This document shows positions 42,399-46,522 of a stretch of 46,522 bases of DNA, in pieces. Where the stretch lies: assembly GCA_015523485.1 (NCBI GenBank), contig WAKH01000077.1, positions 1 through 46,522 of the forward strand. The letters run 5' to 3'. The notes below the pieces were generated by a model that ran no database searches, was not told the DNA's origin, and worked only from the letters and a program-made list of their open reading frames with translations. This DNA is from Thermodiscus sp. (GTDB lineage Archaea > Thermoproteota > Thermoprotei_A > Sulfolobales > Acidilobaceae). Positions within the stretch are counted from its first letter, which is position 1. Each line of letters begins with the position of its first letter. A program made the position numbers and the translations under genes.

Positions 42399-43907
42399 TT
42401 ACTCCCATTCAATTGTAGCCGGAGGCTTACTAGTTATATCGTAGACAACCCTTACAACTTCCGGTATTTCCGACGTTATTCTCCTCATAATGGATTCGAG
42501 AAGCGACCAATCTGGTTTAAAGACCTCCGCTGTCATGGCGTCATCGCTCTTAACCATTCTAACGGCCACTACGAGACCATACGCCCTCTTGTCTCCTTTA
42601 ACCCCTGTAGCCTTTGACTTAGTCACAACAGCGAAATACTGCCAGAGATCCCTGGAGTATCCATATCTCTCGACCTCCTCGGAGACTATAGCGTTAGCCC
42701 TCCTAGCAATTTCCACTAGCCTGCGTGTTATGGCGCCCTCGACCCTGACTGCTAGAGCTGGCCCTGGAATTGGCTGCTTATAGAGGAGTTCATCGGGTAA
42801 TCCTAGTAATCGACCTATGGCCCTTACTTCGTCCTTGTAGAACATGCGTAGAGGCTCAACAAGTTTCAGTCCAAATCTTTCAGGCAAACCTCCTACATTA
42901 TGGTGACTCTTGATCACATCGGCTCCACGCCTTCCTCCAGATTCGATTACATCTGGGTAGATTGTACCCTGAATTAGGTATTCGGCTCCAGTGCTTCTAG
43001 CAATCTCCTCGAATACCTCCGCGTATACGCGTCCGAAGACCTTCCTCTTTTCTTCTGGATCCGAGATTCCCTCGAGAGCCGTTAGAAATTCCTCACTATA
43101 GTCTACAACCTTTAGTCTTATTCCGAGTCTTGTCAAGGCCTCTCTTACTCTCTCAACTTCGCCTTCCGGGTGAAGTCCATGGTCGATCAAGACTGGAATG
43201 AGGTTGTCATCAATAGCCTTGTATGCAATCACTGATGCGACAGTAGAATCTACGCCTCCGCTGACTGCGGCAATGGCGAGCGAGTCTCCTACCATCCGTT
43301 TCACGTATTCAATCAGCTCGTCGATTAGCTTGCTTGGCCTCCACTCCCTCTTCAATCCCGCCTCTTTAATCCAATTATCTAGCAATTCCCTCCCTAGAGT
43401 AGTGTGTTTAACCTCGGGATGCCATTGAACACTGTAAACATTTCCTATCCACATCGCTGCAACTGGGCTACCTTCACTTGTAGCTGAGACTTCGACTCCA
43501 GGAGGAGGCTCTAGTACTGCATCGTTATGGCTCATCCATACCTTTATCCTAGATGGGAAGCCAGCGAATATCTTCTCACTCTTAATTATATCGACATATG
43601 TGGGGCCGAACTCTGGTTTAGGAGAGGGACCCACCTTTCCACTAAGAACCTTGGCTAACAACTGGTGACCGTAACAAATTCCAAGAATCGGCCTGTTCTC
43701 TTCGATCAACTTCTGGGCCACTTGGTCGTGGTTAGCCTCCCATACGCTCGAAGGACCACCGCTTAGGACAAATGCAGAGTAACCCTCTATACTCCCAATA
43801 ATCTCCTCTGGATATACAAGTTCTGAATAGACTCCAAGTTCTCTCAGTCTCCTCGCTATAAGATGAGCATACTGCCCTCCAAGGTCTATTACTGCAACCT
43901 TATCCAA
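42399..43907 (-). CDS. guaA: GMP synthase (glutamine-hydrolysing), fused subunits
   Basis: Converts XMP, ATP and glutamine to GMP. Domains in order: a class I glutamine amidotransferase (residues ~3-185, LSGGPSS, GICYGHQLLA with the nucleophilic Cys, VQWHPE), the ATP-pyrophosphatase P-loop SGGVDSTVAS (~215-224), and the C-terminal dimerisation domain ending in ITSKPPATIEWE. At 502 residues the amidotransferase and synthetase are one chain, whereas many archaea encode them separately. TTG 43907 follows GGTAGGTAGGG. A structured RNA candidate lies about 90 bases upstream on the same strand. Confidence 0.95.
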   Translation of the reverse strand: MDKVAVIDLGGQYAHLIARRLRELGVYSELVYPEEIIGSIEGYSAFVLSGGPSSVWEANHDQVAQKLIEENRPILGICYGHQLLAKVLSGKVGPSPKPEFGPTYVDIIKSEKIFAGFPSRIKVWMSHNDAVLEPPPGVEVSATSEGSPVAAMWIGNVYSVQWHPEVKHTTLGRELLDNWIKEAGLKREWRPSKLIDELIEYVKRMVGDSLAIAAVSGGVDSTVASVIAYKAIDDNLIPVLIDHGLHPEGEVERVREALTRLGIRLKVVDYSEEFLTALEGISDPEEKRKVFGRVYAEVFEEIARSTGAEYLIQGTIYPDVIESGGRRGADVIKSHHNVGGLPERFGLKLVEPLRMFYKDEVRAIGRLLGLPDELLYKQPIPGPALAVRVEGAITRRLVEIARRANAIVSEEVERYGYSRDLWQYFAVVTKSKATGVKGDKRAYGLVVAVRMVKSDDAMTAEVFKPDWSLLESIMRRITSEIPEVVRVVYDITSKPPATIEWE

Positions 43908-43995
43908 TACCCTACCTCCCAGTTATAGGCAACGAGTTTGTCCAAGGGTAAAATCGTTCTATTCAGCAGTTGGGGATTCACTACGTTGTATAAAC

Positions 43996-44090
43996 TATAG
44001 AGTAGAAGGCGCGCAAACCCGCCTTCATCGCCCATACCGCGGTTACCGCGGCCTCAGACGGGCACGGGTCCGCTTATACTATTCTACTCC
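43996..44090 (-). ncRNA. Candidate single-hairpin H/ACA-like guide RNA or structured guaA leader
   Basis: A GC-rich block folds on the minus strand into stacked stems. The lower stem is GGAGTAGAA (44090-44082) with TTCTACTCT (44007-43999). Loop arms are TAGTATAA and GCGCC. The upper stem is GCGGACCCG with CGGGTTTGC, then GCCC/GGGC, and an apical CCGCGG-TAA-CCGCGG hairpin. CTGAG and GATGA face each other near the top, as in a kink-turn. ATA follows the lower stem at 43998-43996, 14 bases from the upper stem, fitting an H/ACA ANA box. Three G-U pairs fit the minus strand and become A-C mismatches on plus. It could instead be part of the guaA leader. Confidence 0.45.
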
Positions 44091-44154
44091 TAGAATCGTT
44101 ATATGCATATTCTTTTACTCTTCACCTGCATCTAGGTAAATCGGTGAATATGGC

Positions 44155-45633
44155 ATGATCTACACAGTTCCACCTAGCGTGTTGAAGCTCGATGGTGATC
44201 CTCTCGAAGTAGATAAGCCGAAGGTTGTCATAATACCCGTTAAGCAGAGAGCAGACAAACCCGTAATTGAGGGCATTGTAAAGAAGCTTGATGAAGTGTC
44301 GGGGGGTCTTGTAAGTAAATCTGCTGAAACCGGGCTGTTCAAGGCCAAACGGGGAGAGCTGTACACATTTCCGCTAAATGGTAAGATTTTCTTGCTAGCT
44401 GGTGTGGGTAAGGGAGAGAATGCAGATGATTACAGAAGAGGATTGGCTAAAGCGGCGAAACAGGTAGTTGATAAGCATGAGGAGGTCGCTGTAGAACTAA
44501 GTGGACTCAACGCCGAGTTCTCAAATGAAGCTATGATCGGATTCCTGCTTGGAGCATATATGTTAGATCATTTCAAGAGTGAGAAAAAAGCTAAGCTTAG
44601 AGTAGTCTATCATCATGGAGAGGTAAACTTAGACTATGTCAAACCGATAGTGGAGGGCGTATATCTAGCTAGAGATATAGCAAATGCACCGCCAAATGAT
44701 TTGTATCCTGAGCGTCTTGCCGAGAAGATAAAGGATCTATTCTCTAGCTTGCCAAACGTTGACGTGGAAGTATTCAATTATGATAGGCTAGTCAAGGAGG
44801 GATTCGGAGGAATAGTCAACGTTGGAAGAGGCAGCAAATACAAACCTGTACTCGTAAAGATCCATTACAAGGGAGGAGGGAAGAAAATAGCCCTTGTCGG
44901 TAAAACACTAGTCTTCGATGCGGGAGGTATACAGGTTAAACCTTCGCATTCGATGACCGATATGTACGCGGATAAGGCGGGAGGAGCGGCAGTTGCCGGT
45001 ATACTATGGGCTGCCGCTAAACTAGGATTACAAATAGACCTATACGGGCTACTTGGGGTCGCAATAAACACGCTAGACGGGGAATCGTACCTGCCAAGCT
45101 ACGTCATCAAAATGTGGGATGGCACAAAAGTAGACATAGGACACACGGACGCTGAAGGCAGACTAGTAATCGCAGATGCAATAGCCTACGCAGCCAAAGA
45201 AATAGGCGCCGATGTTATAATCGATCTCGCAACTCTCACCGGTGCAGCAGTGGTAGCATTGGGACCCCTAATCGCAGCACTATTCACGAGAGACAAGCAG
45301 CTAGAAAACACGTTTAGAGACGCTTCAGAAGAGACAGGAGAACTAATATGGCCGCTTCCAATGGCAGACGTATACAAGCCGCTACTAACGAAAAACGCGA
45401 GACTTGGCGACATAAGCAATGTAGGTGGAAGATGGGGAGGAGCAATATACGGAGCACTATTTCTGGAAAAGTTCAGCCATGGAAAGAAGTTCGTACACGT
45501 TGATATAGCTGGGCCTGGAATAGGTGGAGGAGAGGCTTCATCAATAGCGCCAGAATATTGGCCTGGAAGACATGCTCCAGGATACGGAGTCCGACTGGTG
45601 ATTTCCGTCTTACAAAAGCTCGCAACCTCCTAA
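44155..45633 (+). CDS. Leucyl aminopeptidase family (M17) protein
   Basis: A 492-residue dizinc aminopeptidase of the M17 family. Metal and catalytic motifs are present: VGKTLVFDAGGIQVKPS (Lys and Asp ligands), MYADKAGGAAV (Asp), and GHTDAEGRLVIADA (Asp, Glu and catalytic Arg). The last motif normally begins NTDAEGRL, so the Asn is His here. The N-terminal macro-like domain covers residues ~1-165. The enzyme trims N-terminal residues from peptides, useful for a peptide-using heterotroph or for turnover. ATG 44155 is the start. Confidence 0.92.
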   Translation: MIYTVPPSVLKLDGDPLEVDKPKVVIIPVKQRADKPVIEGIVKKLDEVSGGLVSKSAETGLFKAKRGELYTFPLNGKIFLLAGVGKGENADDYRRGLAKAAKQVVDKHEEVAVELSGLNAEFSNEAMIGFLLGAYMLDHFKSEKKAKLRVVYHHGEVNLDYVKPIVEGVYLARDIANAPPNDLYPERLAEKIKDLFSSLPNVDVEVFNYDRLVKEGFGGIVNVGRGSKYKPVLVKIHYKGGGKKIALVGKTLVFDAGGIQVKPSHSMTDMYADKAGGAAVAGILWAAAKLGLQIDLYGLLGVAINTLDGESYLPSYVIKMWDGTKVDIGHTDAEGRLVIADAIAYAAKEIGADVIIDLATLTGAAVVALGPLIAALFTRDKQLENTFRDASEETGELIWPLPMADVYKPLLTKNARLGDISNVGGRWGGAIYGALFLEKFSHGKKFVHVDIAGPGIGGGEASSIAPEYWPGRHAPGYGVRLVISVLQKLATS

Positions 45634-45705
45634 CACTCTACGGGTTGTGGGACATCATACACATAACCTTGCCCAATAACTATCTTGATATGAAGGGGAA
45701 GGATA

Positions 45706-46522
45706 ATGTCATTGTTTAAGACCTGCAAACCATTGATAGGAGTAGTACATCTACCGCCTCTACCGGGATCGCCTGGTTACATGAAAAGGAGCTATCCGAC
45801 AGGGATCGGAAAAACATGGAGCATCGAGGAAATATACGAGTATGCTAAACAAGAAGCGAAAAAGTATGAGAATGCAGGATTCGATGCCGTTATCATAGAG
45901 AATTTTGGAGATAAACCCTACAGTATAAGGGCAACACCTGGCCAGATAGCCGCCATGACCGGCGTCGTCAGAGAGGTGGCGAGAGTAGTAAATATTCCGG
46001 TTGGAGTAAGCCTCCTCAGGAACAGTCCATACGAGTCAATCTACGTTGCCCTCGCGGGCGGGGCTAAGTTCATTAGAGTGAACAACCTCTGCGAGTACAG
46101 AGTATCTCCTGAAGGAGTCCTAGAGCCCTCACTACAAGAGCTAGCGCGAGCTGTGTCGGAGCTAAACTTGTATGAGGCACTGACTAGAGGAGAGTTCGAA
46201 ATACTAGTCGACATCGATGTGAAGCACAGTTGGCCCTTGATTGACGAATACAGTGTGTCCCATGTAATGATCGAGTGTCTCGATAGGGTGGGTATGCCAA
46301 TTTCAGCAATCGTAGCCACTGGGCCTAAAACCGGGGTGCCTCCTGATAAGGAATATTTGAACGAGTTAAAGACGAGTCTCAAACCTTTCAAAACGAAACT
46401 TGTGATTGGTAGCGGCATCTCCTCTGAGAATATATCAGAATATTGGAGGTTCTCTGACGGCTTCATAGTAGGAACTTCGATAAAGCTAGGCGGAGAAACC
46501 GAGAATGTAGTATCGGTGGACA
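45706..46522 (+). CDS. BtpA family TIM-barrel protein, truncated by the window end
   Basis: The open frame from ATG 45706 runs through the last base without a stop, so about 272 codons are visible. Family signatures are IGVVHLPPLPGSPGY at the start, NFGDKPY, RVNNLCEY and the C-terminal VIGSGISSENISEYW..SDGFIVGTS. BtpA was named for a cyanobacterial photosystem I biogenesis protein; archaeal homologues are not photosynthetic, and their TIM-barrel fold suggests a sugar or nucleoside enzyme. AAGGGGAAGG directly precedes the start. Confidence 0.88.
   Translation, partial: MSLFKTCKPLIGVVHLPPLPGSPGYMKRSYPTGIGKTWSIEEIYEYAKQEAKKYENAGFDAVIIENFGDKPYSIRATPGQIAAMTGVVREVARVVNIPVGVSLLRNSPYESIYVALAGGAKFIRVNNLCEYRVSPEGVLEPSLQELARAVSELNLYEALTRGEFEILVDIDVKHSWPLIDEYSVSHVMIECLDRVGMPISAIVATGPKTGVPPDKEYLNELKTSLKPFKTKLVIGSGISSENISEYWRFSDGFIVGTSIKLGGETENVVSVD

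Noticed and set aside
33860-44154. tRNA genes in the two GC-rich intergenic regions
   Set aside because: No T-loop consensus (GTTCRANNC) or cloverleaf can be formed; both fold as long single hairpins instead.
1-46522. CRISPR arrays, insertion sequences, attachment sites, replication origin
   Set aside because: No regularly spaced direct repeats, transposase frames, tRNA-linked repeats or Orc1/Cdc6 gene with origin-box repeats were seen.

Overview
The window comes from a hyperthermophilic crenarchaeon (Thermoproteota), most likely of the Desulfurococcales/Pyrodictiaceae type. The archaeal signature is clear: ribosomal protein S8e, SRP19, Gar1, TFB, Fe-S-containing TFE-beta, Trm1, NMD3, aIF1A, Rio1 and a two-domain protein disulfide oxidoreductase. 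The TFB has a Sulfolobus-like degenerate zinc ribbon (CPP.. / CLV..). The species cannot be fixed from the sequence alone.

Layout. (1) 1-6023, information processing: the S8e tail, srp19, gar1 overlapping tfb out of frame, tfeB, then trm1, a THEP1-type NTPase and an HTH regulator on the minus strand, and a PPP-type phosphatase. (2) 6039-22616, a respiratory accessory block. It holds cytochrome c maturation genes ccmB, ccmA, ccmC and ccmE (the CxxxY variant, 'System I*'), a Bat-type HTH regulator, an unusual thioredoxin/haem-c/CcdA fusion and a multi-cluster ferredoxin protein. These are followed by a five-gene electron-transfer set: tetraheme cytochrome, Tat-type 4x[4Fe-4S] protein, NrfD-like quinone-interacting subunit, monoheme cytochrome, and an octaheme hydroxylamine-oxidoreductase-family cytochrome tethered to the membrane by a coiled-coil stalk. 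A large unknown membrane protein, a small HTH regulator and PDO close the block. (3) 22603-29556, mixed metabolism: two unknown proteins, geranylgeranyl reductase, an Lrp regulator, an SDR protein, a phosphoglycolate phosphatase-type HAD, a thermospermine-synthase-like aminopropyltransferase and a beta-hydroxyacid dehydrogenase. (4) 29640-32992, a ribosome biogenesis/translation operon: nmd3, aIF1A, rio1, a KH protein of the Dim2/Pno1 type and an unknown basic protein. (5) 33001-46522, housekeeping: SAM hydrolase, gdhA, aspartate aminotransferase, an enolase-cutA-HD-zinc finger operon, TrkA plus MscS plus a zinc-ribbon protein, guaA, an M17 aminopeptidase and a BtpA-family gene cut by the window end.

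The respiratory block is the most interesting part. Haem is handled by the Ccm proteins, haem-attachment cysteines could be kept reduced by the Trx-CcdA fusion (no CcmH is seen), and the resulting c-type cytochromes form a quinol-linked chain ending in an octaheme enzyme. That enzyme probably acts reductively on nitrite or hydroxylamine, or oxidises hydroxylamine. Two GC-rich intergenic hairpins (33927-34002 plus, 43996-44090 minus) fold like single-hairpin H/ACA guide RNAs. No tRNA, rRNA, insertion sequence or CRISPR array was recognised, and no gene-free stretch exceeds about 250 bases.
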